A stretch of 64,000 nucleotides of DNA. Source: Phymatolithon calcareum. Lineage: Eukaryota > Rhodophyta > Florideophyceae > Hapalidiales. The position numbers were made by a program, and so were the translations under genes. Below the pieces are notes generated by a model. It made no database searches. It had not been told where the DNA came from and saw only the letters and a list, made by a program, of their open reading frames with translations. The DNA is taken from assembly GCA_977006965.1 (NCBI GenBank), contig OZ345375.1:1984001-2048000 (forward strand). Reading direction: 5' to 3'. Of this stretch, positions 30,914-42,346 are shown one piece after another (position 1 is the stretch's first letter; each line of letters starts with the position of its first letter).

Positions 30914-32168
30914 TATGCCGTACATAACATCCCTTTAGTTCGGGCAAAGATCACAGAATCCGCTCAAATACATATCCGTTCTGCGTTTTTCATCTGTTAG
31001 TACTAGCCTCTAGTTATGTTCCGCAGTACAGTTTTTTCTTCACAAGATTAAGGACCTCCACTGTTCCTGACGAGCCATATTTGCGAATGTAATCTTCGTC
31101 CGTTTCTGAGGACAGGAGCGAAGTAGATAATGTCTAGGAAACAGCATCCACACCACTGTATAACATATATTTTCAAGAATTTTGAGAATGCCATACTCGA
31201 ATGATGGTGCGTTGTCATAGCGCAGAGATGGAAAGTCGCCACCGGCTATACTCAGTTGACATTGATCAAAGAAGCTTTCTGCTAGATATAGTTCATTGCA
31301 GGTCATATTCTCGGCACAACCTACGACAATATGGAAGTGAGCAGTGCGTATCTGTACGACGAAAATATTGAACAAGAGCGAGCGGCGGACTGCAGAAAGA
31401 AGGAAGAAGGAAAACGTTTGTGAGGTTTTTCCAATAGTATGTATTCGCTATTCACATTGCTTTCCTCTACAAACTGAGGCACATTTTCGCCGAGAGCGAC
31501 GGGTTGTAGTGGCTTTTTGAACTTTCCACCGAGGATCAAAATGTCGTTTGTGTTGACACATCAATCACGAAACGTTACGCACGCACATCTCGTACTTCCT
31601 TTCCTGAATCGAATAATGCCGTACGAATTATCGTTCGACATGGAAAACGGGACTCAGAGAATGAAAAGAAACAGCCGTCCCCCAAAATGGTGCCCGGCTC
31701 CCCTAGCACGCTACTTGCCATTGTCGAACCCATTGCACATGTACACAAGCCCCGTCTTCGACAGCACGGAAATCAGTCCAGTTTCACTCTCGTTTGCGTT
31801 CCTTACCGGTTGTTAACGTACGTTAGCCCACATTTCGAAGGATATCTAATTCACGCAACGCTGGCATCCTGAAAACGTTTTAAAGTTATCAGCAACAATA
31901 GAACTTGCATCCTCCGCAACACAAAGAAAGGCTTTGAAGCATGGAGAATGAAGGAGGTGTTCTTTCATTCGTAATTCTGAAGTTTCTGATCGTAAAGCGT
32001 CTGCGTCATTGAGCTAAAGCTAATATTCCCTCATACACCTCATTTTGGCATTTAGCATTCATTTTGGAGCTTGCTTTGAAAATTCTATTATTCCCTTTTC
32101 CCCAAATGTGAACAGTGTTACACGTGTCGTTACATTTCCACAGATCCTAAGTTTCCACTGACATATCC
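30914..32168. other. Unassigned DNA
   Basis: Frames at 31040-31375 (minus) and 31517-31816 (plus) are short and show no family motif. No repeat boundary seen. Confidence 0.4.
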
Positions 32169-32444
32169 CTATTTTACCCGAAGCGTATGTCTATATGCAT
32201 ACCCTATATGCCGCACTTCTGTTTTTAGCCCAACATCTTCCACTCCGGTTTTACTGACGTAGCATCGTTTGAGGTGATCGTACGGATTCCTGTAGCCGCT
32301 CTTCTCGATGAATGATACGATAGGAGTGGGGCAGCTCGGCTTCGGGTACCGATGCTGCAGGCAGTCTTTCTCAACCGAGGCGCCGGTCGTTCTCTCGATC
32401 ACAAGCCACATCACATTGCCAACGAACGGCATCAACGCGAACAC
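32169..32444 (-). pseudogene. hAT transposase N-terminal fragment
   Basis: The minus frame has CPTPIVSFIEKSGYRNPYDH then LKRCY, which parallels CSISTVSFLDKTGFNNPYRH then LKSCY in the hAT piece at 36780-37040 and GYTNPYSHLKSC in the element at 53372-56118. This Cys..His..Cys pattern is the BED-like zinc finger expected at the N-terminus of hAT transposases. Nothing else of the element is seen here. Confidence 0.65.
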
Positions 32445-32580
32445 GATGTCTTAAGGGCTCGGCTTGCTCATGGCGACTGGGGGACCTCGTCCTCATTGGA
32501 GTGTGTATCAGTTGAGAATGGTCGCCGCTGTTGAGTCTGTATTGTACACCGCGGTGATGATGTGTTTCTCAGTCTACGAA

Positions 32581-33390
32581 ACAGATTTTCAAGTCATTGA
32601 TTCTCCCCAAATAGGAGTATGCCATTCATCTGACCCCGATCACCAAACGTCTGTTATTGGCAATCGAAGCAGCAGAAGGTCTTTTCTAAAGGTATGTTTT
32701 CGGAAAATATGCCGAACATCGAAGGGAGCGGATGCGAGTGCTCTGCCGACTCGCCAGCCCACAGATGAGGACAGCGCATCAGACTGAAAGGTTCGCCTTA
32801 AGCCTGGTAAGACGGAAGAAGTATCTTGAGCTCGCAGAAGAATACCAAGGAAGAGAAGAAAATCTGGAAGATTTATCAAATGATATTGGGCATCTTACAG
32901 AAGAGAAGCACCTTAGCGAATCTCTAAAACAAGCAGAAGAAGGTATGGTAGCAAAAATCGGACGTATACGAGAAGCAGCAAAAAATATGGACGTTGGAAG
33001 AAGAGGGACGGACAGTTAAAATCCCGGTCGACAAGCCGAATGAGCTACCAGGAGTGTTACGTATAAGGGAGATAACTTCGTGGTTGAGATGCCTGAAATT
33101 TCTTTTCAACAGAGCTCCTTTGTGGAGAATAACAGTTTTAGCGATTCACTTTGAGCCCGGTGCTTTGGTTAAGCTCGTTGCGCTCCAACGCACACTACAG
33201 TGCATGAAGATGGAGCAAGAAGCAGAATATGAATGCGAAAGACTCACTGGAACCCTCACAGGGAGAGAAATTCGGATTAAGGAGATATTAGGAGGTTAGT
33301 AGAGAGATGAATGTGGAAGACAAGGAAAGCTGCCCTGTTAATCAAATTAAGGTTTTGAGAGCTTTAAAAATAAATCAACATACAATCCCA
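32581..33390 (+). mobile_element. LINE NL-B, 5'-truncated copy
   Basis: Begins within the RT thumb (TTTTCAAGTCATTGATTCTCCCC, near-identical to 3185-3210) and runs to the same tail as NL-B at 3830 (TTTAAAAATAAATCAACA, 33364-33381). In pieces it encodes a RFALSLVRRKKYLEL block (32790-32840) and the C-terminal KIPVDKPNELPGVLRIREI...TGREIRIKEILGG domain (33018-33299), which is open for 101 codons. It retains about 50 codons after the thumb (LCRLASPQMRTAHQTE) that copy 1 lacks. Confidence 0.85.
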
Positions 33391-33754
33391 GTCTACGCAA
33401 AACTGCATCACTACGTTGTACGCACAGCTGATACCCTTGGCAAGATTCAATTCAAGCCGCATTTCGACGTTAGCCTTTAAGCTAACGAAACGTAGCCGAT
33501 ATCGTGACGAGACTCCACGTAGCATATACATGGAGCCTCGACGATGCAATGCGAATTGCAATTCCGGAGCTCTCCACAATCTCACATTTTAATTCCCTAT
33601 TGCAATGTATCGCAATCCCAATATATTGGGTCCGAGCCCTGCGACGAGGTGCTAAATACGTTTGTGTTTCTATTCGGTGTGAGGCTGAAAAGGTTGTGCT
33701 CAGGAAGGTTGTCAATCAATCGAAGGTTAATCAAGACTGAAGGGGATAATTAAT
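33391..33754. other. Unassigned spacer between two NL-B copies
   Basis: Contains hAT-like ATTGCAAT motifs near 33555 and 33600 but no definable element. Confidence 0.35.
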
Positions 33755-35280
33755 AATTTTAATTTGAGAACTCCCAAAGCCTCACCTTGGAGTAACGGGG
33801 AAACCGTTTGTGATATTCTCAATCCTAAAGTTCTCTTGCTACTCAAAAAGTTTTTGATTCTTAATTCTCTCCCAAAAAGAGCTCTTGTAAGTTTCTTACA
33901 CTCAAACTCAATTTCTGTGCTCGTCTTCGACGACGATAGAGACGGTGTAAGATGACTAATTCGATCACCGCGGTAATCCCAAAGTAGGCACACAATACTG
34001 ATTTTCTCTAAAGGTGTGCCGGTTAAATATCAACCTTAGGCTCCTTAAACTTGTCATTCTTTCTCTTATGTGAAGGATCCCCGGTAGCTTGCCTTCAATA
34101 GAAATCTTCATTGCTCTGCCTTCTTCTTCCTTTTCCCATACCTTAATCAGGAATCGTCAGCATTGTAGTTAATTGCAATCAATTGCAATTTTATATTTAT
34201 TGCACGGAGTTTTCGCTATTGCAACGGAAATCGGAGCAGACTTTCGAATTCCAATTGTAACTGGAGCATATTTTCCAAATTGAAACTCAAATGGGAGCCG
34301 TGAAGTTTACTTTTTAGGTGGCATACAGCATCTACAGGAAGCGAGGTTCCACCTGTGTGCATTCATTCAGTCGACACTCGACACATAGCGGTCCAGCTTG
34401 GGTGGCTCGTAATACACATGTCACTTTTTGGTTTTCTGGCTGTTGGGGGGTAGACTTTTCGTGGCGCTCCTTCTGGTTTATGACATCGGAGGAGGAGATA
34501 CGAACCAGGGCAATGGCCACGATGTGCAAGCGTACCTCTATGTTAGGTGACACGGCATCACCGAAGCATCAGGAAGTATCTCTCAACGTTGAACAAGTTG
34601 TTTCGTCATGGTCGTCGGTTGAATGACGATATCTGCAGGAAAGAACAAAGTTTGAGAGATTTGTCATGTATTGTAAGGTGCCATAAGGGAGAGGCGCAGA
34701 AGTCAATCCTGTGTGATGCTTGCTCCCGGAGAATCCGCGCCGTCGCACAAGAGAGTTAGGTTTAGGGTTTCGGTAGGTTATAAGGCATATTGGATCGAAC
34801 AGGACGTCAAGTTCGCGATGGCGAGAGTAGTTAGGGACAGTGTTCAAGAGCGACTCCAAGGAGATGAGCAGTACGAAGGATTGAGTGTCCTTTAGATCGA
34901 AGTGGTAGAAATGTGTCGCCCCTAATATCTCGCAGAATCTTAATTGCAGTAGTTATTGCGAGATGTACTTCAATTACAATAAGTATTGCGCGAAGTACGT
35001 CAATTGCAACTTCTATTGAGTGCGAGAAATCCTATTGCTATTGCTTGCCTAATTGCTTCGCTGGAAGAAATAACGAAAATTTGACTTGAGACGAATCCTG
35101 ACCTTAATTATTTATTCTCACCTCCCCTTTTTCGTGATAAATCCCTATTCTGGCTTGTCTCAAGTCTTCATAAATCTTGAGATATTCAATATCCTTCGTT
35201 GCTTCCCTTATGTCCTCATCTCTTCCAGAGCACTCTTCTGTTTCTTCAAGGCGCTTTTTATGTCTTACGAGACTGAAGAG
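33755..35280 (-). mobile_element. LINE NL-B tail, minus strand, split by a hAT element
   Basis: Positions 33760-34139 and 35109-35277 align without gap to 58130-58480 and 58500-58670 of the large NL-B copy (for example CCTCACCTTGGAGTAACGGG and AAATCTTGAGATATTCAATA). The protein is the NL-B C-terminal domain (minus: SKTSTEIEFECKKLTRALFG). A 953-bp hAT derivative sits between. 5' truncation is at about 35278. Confidence 0.9.
34148..35100. mobile_element. hAT derivative, 953 bp, target duplication ACCTTAAT
   Basis: ACCTTAAT lies at 34140-34147 and 35101-35108. Ends are CAGGAATCGTC and GACGAATCCTG (10 of 11 complementary). Subterminal ATTGCAAT-type motifs crowd both ends (34170-34200; 34940-35050). 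A frame at 34713-34895 keeps the tail of a hAT dimerisation domain (YWIEQDVKFAMARV, SVQERL). The right end matches 63245-63400 in inverse orientation, so both belong to one family. Most of the transposase is deleted. Confidence 0.9.
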
Positions 35281-35468
35281 CTTGTATCACTATCATGGCT
35301 GGCTGCGGCACTGCAGCTCGGAAAGCCGAGCAAGCGTCCCGTCCGCGCGCCGTACGAGGACGACCAAATTTTTGTACCACTCAATGATTTTTATTATAGT
35401 AGTGTGCACGATGAACGTCACAAATCCAAAGCGGTATCATGATCTGCATCGTTCTGACTCTTCTGAGT
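35281..35468. other. Spacer ending in LINE target site
   Basis: Unique sequence; the last 13 bp (GACTCTTCTGAGT, 35456-35468) are the target duplication of the next element. Confidence 0.5.
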
Positions 35469-35900
35469 TTTTTTTCCTTTCAAGTTTATTTAAAAGCCCA
35501 ACAGACTTCTGAAGATATGGGCAAGGCTTCCTCTGATGCTACCTACCTTTGTGCAGCTCACGAAACGTCCACCAGTATGGCGGACGGGAAAACTCAGGAC
35601 TCAAAGTAGCCCTATCTCAGTCCTCTACGGGATTGTTGGTGCTTCTACTCGACCACTTTTTGCCTTGCATTCTGCGAATTAATACAGGCCTTCTTCGTTC
35701 TCCATGCGTTCTGTGAGTGTCTTGCTAATTAATAAGAGCTCATCTAGCGCCTTTTCTGTTTCCAGTCGTTTTTCTTCTTCGAGTTCTTACCCTGCTAGCG
35801 TGCGTTCAAGGGTCTCCATATGCTCTCTGGCTCTGGTGCCGAATTCTTCAGTCATACTTGTTGTTGACACCTGTGGGAATCTGCCACAGGCATACTGCAG
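35469..35900 (-). mobile_element. LINE NL-C tail, 432 bp, 13-bp target duplication
   Basis: GACTCTTCTGAGT at 35456-35468 and 35901-35913. Starts with a T run, then TTTCAAGTTTATTTAAAAGC. In minus direction it encodes the NL-C C-terminus. The sequence closely matches 16966-17249 and the inverse of 50430-50790. Confidence 0.9.
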
Positions 35901-35936
35901 GACTCTTCTGAGTGCTCTATGTAGACCCGATAACTA

Positions 35937-37370
35937 TTTTTTTTATATTTCAAGTTTATTTAAAAGCCCCGAAACCTTCCGAAGATATGGGCAAGGCTTC
36001 CTCAGATACTACCTACCTTTGCGCAGCTCACGAAACGTCCCCCAGAATGGAGGACGGGAAAACTTAGGATTCAATGTAATCCTATCTCAGTCCTCTACGG
36101 GATTGTTGGTGCTTGGGCTCGACAGCTTTTTGCCTTGCCTTCTGCGAATCAATACAGGCCTTCTTCGTTATCCATGCGTTGTATGAGTGTCTTGTTAGTA
36201 AGAGCTCATCTAGCTCCTTTTCTGCTTCCAGTCTTTTTTTCTCCTTCGAGGTCGTACCCTTCTAGCGTTCGATCAAGGGTCTCTATATGCTCTCTAGCTC
36301 TGGTGTCGAATTCTTCAGCCATACTTGTTGTTGACACGTGTGGGAATCTGTCAGAGGCATTCTGCAGCGCGAGTTGCCCACAGAGCTATTACCCAATCCA
36401 TTGGCATTCGAATGTATTGTATTTTTGAAATGCCCAGTGGCCATTGCCGCAGCCAGGTACACTGCAGATTCCGTTGCGGTTCGTCAAATACGTAGCCACT
36501 GCAAAAAGTGCCAATCTCACTCTAGATGATGTCATATCCTACTATCTTTGTACGTGCAGTTCGCTCATTTAACGCGGACTGAGCTGTAATCACGCTGTAG
36601 ATTAAACGTGCACAACTACGAATAAGTTCCGTAGCGGGCCACGATCGTGTATCGAACTGAGAAAAGAGTGGTGTCAATCTGTCGATTGAGCAGCAAAAGA
36701 TCCTCGCTTTAAAAAGGCCACCGTTCACTGCCTCTCCAACCTGTACCCCTCTTATACCGGGTGTGGGTTCGTCCGGCAATGTCGAAGCCAAAGCGTGTTA
36801 CCCCCAAGGAAATCGATTACCTCACCTATCGCTTCCCCATACCAGCGTGTTCTATTTCCACTGTATCGTTTCTGGACAAGACTGGGTTCAACAACCCTTA
36901 CAGGCACCTCAAAAGTTGCTATGGTCGAGGAAAGACGGCCAAAGATCAAGATGAGACCGTCATGCGAATGAATAACAACGCTGTAAGTGCAACTAAACAG
37001 CGCGGTGGCACCATTCGCTCTCATTTTCAGTTGCAATAACTTTCCGAGTACGACCTAGCCATGTACGGGTACATCCGACTAGTGATGATAGTGATGATGA
37101 AGAATGTTCCCATGTCAATGGTACAAGATCCTGATCTGAGCAAGATTCCTAAGTATACAGTCAGCCTGGCGCCATTTCAATGCCCATCGGTATCTTAGCG
37201 CGAACCAAATGGGCAATGGGCGTTGTCAGAAGTCTGGAAATGCTAACCAAGAGCACTGATAAGAGCCCTGGTTTCCTGTGCTTCACCTATGGGAACTTGA
37301 GAATTCCTAGCAATTCTCTTGTATTGTCTTATGAAATCTTCCTTTTCCGCTTCGATTCGAAACGGCCTCC
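35937..37370 (-). mobile_element. LINE NL-C tail split by a hAT derivative
   Basis: 35937-36372 repeats the NL-C tail (T run, CAAGTTTATTTAAAAGCCCC, then the C-terminal coding region). Its continuation (TGTGCTTCACC.ATGGGAACT, then CTTCCTTTTCCGCTTCGA) is at 37277-37360, matching the inverse of 50285-50360 in order. The DNA between is a hAT derivative. Confidence 0.85.
36381..37270 (+). mobile_element. hAT derivative, 890 bp, diverged 8-bp duplication
   Basis: Ends CAGAGCTATTA and TAAGAGCCCTG are partly complementary, and the flanking GTTGCCCA (36373-36380) and GTTTCCTG (37271-37278) could be a decayed 8-bp duplication. Internally, plus-strand frames at 36780-37170 encode the start of a hAT transposase (MSKPKRVTPKEIDYLTYRFP, the TGFNNPYRHLKSC zinc-finger part, then LAMYGYIRLVMIVMMKNVPM), with a stop at 37037. 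The catalytic part is deleted. Confidence 0.7.
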
Positions 37371-37694
37371 TTATGAAATAGCCTGCAGGAGTACGCGAGC
37401 AATCATTGCAGCGCAATTAGTTCAATTTGCTTACCTAAAAAGCACCATAGCTGTAGCTGGAAGCCACTGCAAACGCTGGATGTACCCTTCGGCCTGAATC
37501 CAAAGACCAAATGTAGCAGACCCAGAAGGAAATTTTACCTTCGCGAGCTCTCTCCTTTTCCCTCCCTCTCACGCCTCCATATTCCTCCCATTTATATACT
37601 CGCACGATCTCTTGTCAGATCCGCGAGGTGCTGCACTGCGGCATTCTCCGCCTCTTAATCATTTGTCACTGATTCTCGACCACTTGTGAGCACT
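37371..37694. other. Unassigned, pyrimidine-rich with TATA-like motif
   Basis: TCTCTCCTTTTCCCTCCCTC followed by ATTTATATACTCGC (37588-37602) has the look of a promoter or LTR U3 region. No partner copy found in the window. Confidence 0.3.
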
Positions 37695-38700
37695 TGTCTA
37701 GAGCCGGAGTACTAAAACTATGGATGCTATTAAAACGCATTTCTAATAGGCGGGCACCTCCTTCCCTGGTTCCACATCCTCCGGACATACTACATAAGAT
37801 CATTCAAATCATAGCGAAAGAAGTCCAACTCCCTTGGACTTTCACACTCCTTCCATTGCCAGAAATTTGGATCGAAGTGTTTTCAAAGACTGGTTTGTTT
37901 GTATATGCATTACAGCTTCACCAAGCGGCTGCGATATCGCCGCGATGGAGACCAGAGACTCTCTGGTCTCCATCGCGGCGATATCTTTCCTTGTGTACTG
38001 CCACTCATGCTTGTTTCTGATTTCAGGTGCTTCCTTTGAATACATACGTTCATTCGCCCTGTTCCTTCTCAGCATTTTGAAGGCCAAGATTTCTCGTCGA
38101 TGTGGGGCAGTTTGGTTCCGGCACAGGAGACGGAGCCTATCCGTTCTTCATCAGACCAGTGGCCCGAATACGTGTTTGAAGAATGTTACTTCTACTTACT
38201 TGACGGCATTTTGTACGTCTTCTGTCCAGGGCGTTAACTGTATTGCGTACTCTCAGCGTGGCTGCACTAGCGCCTTGTATATCTGAACACACTTCTGTAT
38301 ACTTAGCCCTTTCTTGAACACTCCCCATGTGCACAACTCGTACACGGCCATCCTTGCTTTCTTTAGTCGTTGCATCATTTATGAATCTGTGACTCCTCAG
38401 GGCCTAGGGATACTCTAAGGTATGTGACCTCCGGAACGTGTGCCAGAACCTTGTTCGCGAGCTTGAACGTCTTGCCCAATGTTTCCTCTGATTCGAGAAC
38501 TTCGCTTTTCCCTAGTTTTGTGTGCCACGTACCAGAAACAAATGCTCAGTGTCTCAATGATTCGTCATCAGGAGAACACTCTCTTCCTATTTCACTCTAA
38601 ACTCGATGGTGCTCTGCATCTGAATATGATCATAGTGCAACAGCCGGTGGATTTTTTCTATCTTTGCCTGATTTAAAGTCAGAACAACACCAGATTCAAT
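37695..38700 (-). pseudogene. LINE NL-C fragment: RT thumb and following region
   Basis: Read leftwards: GKSEVLES and VPEVTYLRVSLGPE (about 38500-38400; compare VTYLGVFIGPEG at 50840-50870), KAR.AVYELC (about 38370-38340), the VNALDRRRTKCRQV region (38240-38200), then the region matching 49800-50200 (FGPL..G...RLR.LPG). Many stops. It includes the 53-nt palindrome at 37933-37985, which the matching copy at 49911 does not have. Confidence 0.7.
37933..37985. repeat. 53-nt perfect inverted repeat inside NL-C
   Basis: Two 26-bp arms (left arm starts GATATCGCCGCGATGGAGAC) with a single-base centre at 37959. The homologous NL-C copy reads CTGCGATATCATTACTTG here, so the palindrome arose in this copy. 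Confidence 0.95.
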
Positions 38701-39549
38701 CTTTAGTGATGTGCCGAGGCTAGAAGCTAACAATATTATTGAGAGCAAGGAAGTTAGACCCTTGAAATTTTAATGACCGCAGTCGGAAAAGGCCAAATGA
38801 ACGAACGAATGAGAATATGTAACAAAGTATATGTTCACTTCCCGTTCACCGTGTATTCACTTGCTGTTCACTGTTAGTCATCAAGTGTAACAATACTGAC
38901 ATTGACCGACAGCAGTCTAATTATTTCACCGACTGTGCACCACCACGGACATATTCTATGTAGTTAGACTATTTAAGCAAGATAACCCTCCCCAGCAGAG
39001 GGAACATTGCAATAACTTCAGCATCAACGAAGCAAAACGAAAAAACAATCATCGATTTTCAACAACTTTGATCACAGCGCCGTCGTAGTAAGCAAACGAA
39101 GGTTACAGAATAGATGAGTCGCTCTTCAGAAGACGTGTATTCTTTTAGAAAGCCACAATTTTACGTACGAAATTAAATGGATTTATTGAGAAGGTACCAT
39201 GTGTCCCAATTGGAGGAAAGTCGGCACCTTTCCAGATAATATATTCTATTAGCATTGAAAATTCAGCTTCATTACATACTAAAGCACATGAATCTGCACT
39301 GTTCTCTGCTTAGACGAATTCCGTATCGTATTTATAAGGCTTCTAGGACATAATGGCAAGTGGCCCGCTGCGAAACCACGAGGAGATCCCTGTTCGCCCG
39401 AGGCAAGGCCTCAAGCGGGGGCGGGAGGACAATATGAGAGCGAAAACATCAGGTTCAATGGAGTGATGGCCTTGCCTTGCTTGTCCCAGTCCTCCGAAAG
39501 ATACTTCAGAACCAGCTAAAAAATTCCAGATGTAGAGCTGGAAAACAGA
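38701..39549. other. Unassigned, with an LTR-like stretch
   Basis: 38875-39080 has TGTTAGTCATCAAGTGTAAC, then ACTATTTAAGCAAG (TATA-like, about 38966-38980) and an A-rich end, which together look like a solo LTR or promoter. No second copy is visible in the window. The remainder is featureless. Confidence 0.3.
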
Positions 39550-39951
39550 AAAAAAAATGCAGCGAGGTAACTATAGCCTGACCTTAACGGCTGGTGTAGT
39601 TTTACACTCTCGGTGCACACCAAGTTACGGAATGGAGGCGAGAAGGCAGGCTCGGGTTACATGTGAGGAACGACCCCCAGGACTGGGCATGGATGCTGCC
39701 TCGGGCCTCGGGACCAAATATGAGGGAGAATGGCTACAAGTCATTACGCGCACGAGGGTCTATCTTCCCACAGAGTCACTTCCCGACAATACTGAGACTC
39801 TCGAACGCTGGGCGATTGGCAAAAGTTCCTCAACTTCCGGCGTATAATCTTGTGTTGGTTTCTTTACTTGATGTCTACAAATAACTCCCCTTTCGGGTCA
39901 CCATAGCGAGCGCCTGATTGCCTTTTTGAATAATAACCGTACTCTGCAGAA

Positions 39952-40650
39952 CTACGAAACATAAAAGGAAACAGTCACAAAAGCAACGACGTTTAGTTTA
40001 AAGCCGTTATGGTGCGACTCTACGCTATATGTTGCGTATTGAGTTGAGCCCGGAGAGCCCCCAATATGTGTGATCTTGATCGAGGCAAGGCTTCCAATGC
40101 TTCGTCCAAGTTCCTTCACAGCAGCGGATGCTTCCTTCTTAGCATTCTTTACCGCGTCGCGAACAGCAGCCTCACGAGCAGCAGCGAGTGCAATCGAGGT
40201 TGCCTTCATAGAAATACCGTACTATTGAGAACCGCCGTTACGCATGGCACCAGCGCAAGCTCACCGGATCTGTCGATCGGAACTTCAAAGGGCACATACG
40301 TGTTTCCTGAATATCCCACGGCTTTCGGCGGTTGCTTGTTGTAATTGTACTCCTTGTTGATGTATACTTCGTTTCTATTAAACGTGTGCACATTCTTGTT
40401 GCGCAGGTACTTGTAGAGGCGGTTGGTGCTCTGCAATCTTCTTCTGGACATTGGAGGCGCTCGACGCCTCTACGCGGCGACGTTGGCTTGACGGTTCGGT
40501 GACCAGTACCGACAGCTTCTATCGTTCTCTGTTTGCCCCAAGCGGGCGACGGTGGGACAGGCAGTTTAGTGGGTGAGTCATTAGTGCCGCGTCCATGGGC
40601 AAAAGTGGCGAGTAAGCCGTGAGCAGGAGAAAGCTGATAGAACACGAAAA
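39952..40650 (-). pseudogene. SIMPL/DUF541 pseudogene
   Basis: Closely similar to the gene at 11746-12456 over its whole length. The C-terminal 85 codons are intact (to 39952), but TCG for Ser has become TAG at about 40222, a few bases are lost at 40250-40262 (frameshift), and small losses occur at about 40435 and 40475-40495 in the KASSTSNVQKKMAERT region, with an insertion at 40540-40560 and a deletion in the signal peptide. No protein of SIMPL type can be made. Confidence 0.9.
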
Positions 40651-40969
40651 CATGGCGCGATGCTTCTGAGCCGGTGAGGCGTGCTGTGCCGAGCTTCCTG
40701 AGCCTGATGGGTGAAATAACCTTAACATTATAAACGGCATATGTTTTGGAAATTGGCGCCGCAGAGCAGAATCCTCTTCTACATGTAAAGGACGATTCCT
40801 GACTCTTGCTCGATCAGCGCTTTGAAACTCTTTGCATGACCCAGCACTTTGCACTATGCTGGATCCATTATGCAAGCATGACCATTTTGTCCTTCGTCTT
40901 TCGAAAATTGAGCCGAGCTATCTCGGTGTGAGAGATCGAAGCTTTCGTCTCATTTCCTTTCGGTTCTTC

Positions 40970-41974
40970 TCCCAATGGTGCAAACGAAAGCTTCAAATTC
41001 GTTCTTGCAAGAAAAGAAATCGAGACTGTGGCCGAAACTACATACTTGGGAATCTCCATATCTTCGAACGGCGTAACAGAAACCTCTACGCTTTCCAGAT
41101 AGATGCTGCACAGAATCGACTGATGGTTCTAGGAAACATCGGACTCCACGGAAAGGGTTCACACCCTCGACATGCTTAAGATTATATAAGGCGCTCGTCC
41201 GTCCAATGACGGAGTATCTACTCCCGTTCGCAGATCTGACGGGTAACATCCTTCGCGCACGGGACGCCCTAGAGAGTAACCTGTTCTCTAGAATGTTCGG
41301 AACCTGGTGCAAGAATATGCAGGCCAGCTTTCGAGGAATATGCCGCCTGGAATCCATTCAACTACGCCAAGCCCATTTGAGCTCCAAGTTCATAACAGCA
41401 CAGAAATTTCGAAGAAAAGAGGCACTTGAGCTTCCCAAGGGCACAACACGACTGGCAATATTGAACGCGACAAACGATATGCTTCACAAAGCTCTTCTCT
41501 GTACCTCTACAGAGGAATTTGCACGCACCCTAGACGCTACGACAAGCGTAAACGCAAGAACGCTGAAGAACGCTAAAGAAGAATGGGAAGCATGTCTCCC
41601 TTCTAAAGCCAAAGGACGCGAGGGCCGGCGCCCTCCTCAGCCCATCAGGAACGAACTACCACCATTCCTCACCCTCAAAAAAACGAAGCACAAGCTTCTT
41701 TGCACGCACTGGTTATTTCACCGCTTCCCATATCCCTGGCAAGAACAAGCAAGAAACGAAGATTCCGAACTCGATGAAGCTCTCACAGTTATCTCGACTT
41801 TCCGATATTCAAAAAGAGATGCTGGAAATGGCAGTTGATACCGTCCAAAGAAAATGTCCGAAATCAAAATGAAAACGTATGATAAGCGAAGGATTGTAGC
41901 GCAACGAAAAGTCTCTCAGGTGCAATGAAAATTGACTAAGGGAGCATCAATAAAACAGAAATCCATTCATCCAT
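40970..41974 (+). mobile_element. LINE NL-D, 5'-truncated, 14-bp target duplication
   Basis: CCTTTCGGTTCTTC at 40956-40969 and 41975-41988; copy 1 of the locus has a single CCTTTCGGTTCTTC and no insert. The end is a short tandem (CATTCATCCAT) instead of a poly-A tail. It carries the last part of an RT reading frame. Confidence 0.95.
41206..41838 (+). pseudogene. NL-D RT C-terminal frame, 210 codons
   Basis: An open frame starting MTEYLLPFADLTGNILRARD, which is the usual 'EY..P' thumb segment after a LINE RT palm, then KNMQASFRGICRLESIQLR, HLSSKFITAQKFRR and, late, LLCTHWLFHRFPYPWQEQA. Upstream RT motifs are missing because of 5' truncation (frames at 40970-41200 read FAPNGANESFKFVLARK-like, the segment before the thumb). 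A slip near 41817 appears to shift the tail. It includes GGGCCGGCGCCCTC at about 41621-41634, which also lies in the NL-A 3' end. Not functional. Confidence 0.75.
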
Positions 41975-42123
41975 CCTTTCGGTTCTTCCGTTTTTCAAAT
42001 TGTTGCTTTCTTTGATTAAAGGGAACAGGCAAGTGCGCACTGGAGGAGTAGGCTCAACAACGCATTGCTGTTCAACTGTAATGACTAGCCCTCACAACTT
42101 GCAGTCTCATGAGCTACTACATG

Positions 42124-42167
42124 TACAGTAGTTCTCGAGGACATATATGTCCTCGAGAACTACTGTA
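42124..42167. repeat. 44-bp perfect palindrome
   Basis: Arms of 22 bp starting TACAGTAGTTCTCGAGGACA, with no spacer. Counterpart of 13134-13171: longer at the outside, and with TATA instead of TCAATTGA at the centre. Confidence 0.95.
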
Positions 42168-42287
42168 TTCTTGTAATTCAAACTTTATAAAATTACGAAA
42201 ATGCAGATTTTCAAATCGATAATTTACAGCTTACCCTCTTTCGGGATGCGATTACCTCGATTGTTCATTGGCGACCAGAAAGGCGCC

Positions 42288-42346
42288 GAACAAACATCAT
42301 CCATGGAAATGCTACTGTGCAGTATTGCAACGGATGATGTTTGTTC
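42288..42346. repeat. 15-bp inverted repeat with 29-bp loop
   Basis: GAACAAACATCATCC at 42288-42302 and its exact complement at 42332-42346. Copy 1 has only the left arm (about 13719-13733). Confidence 0.9.
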
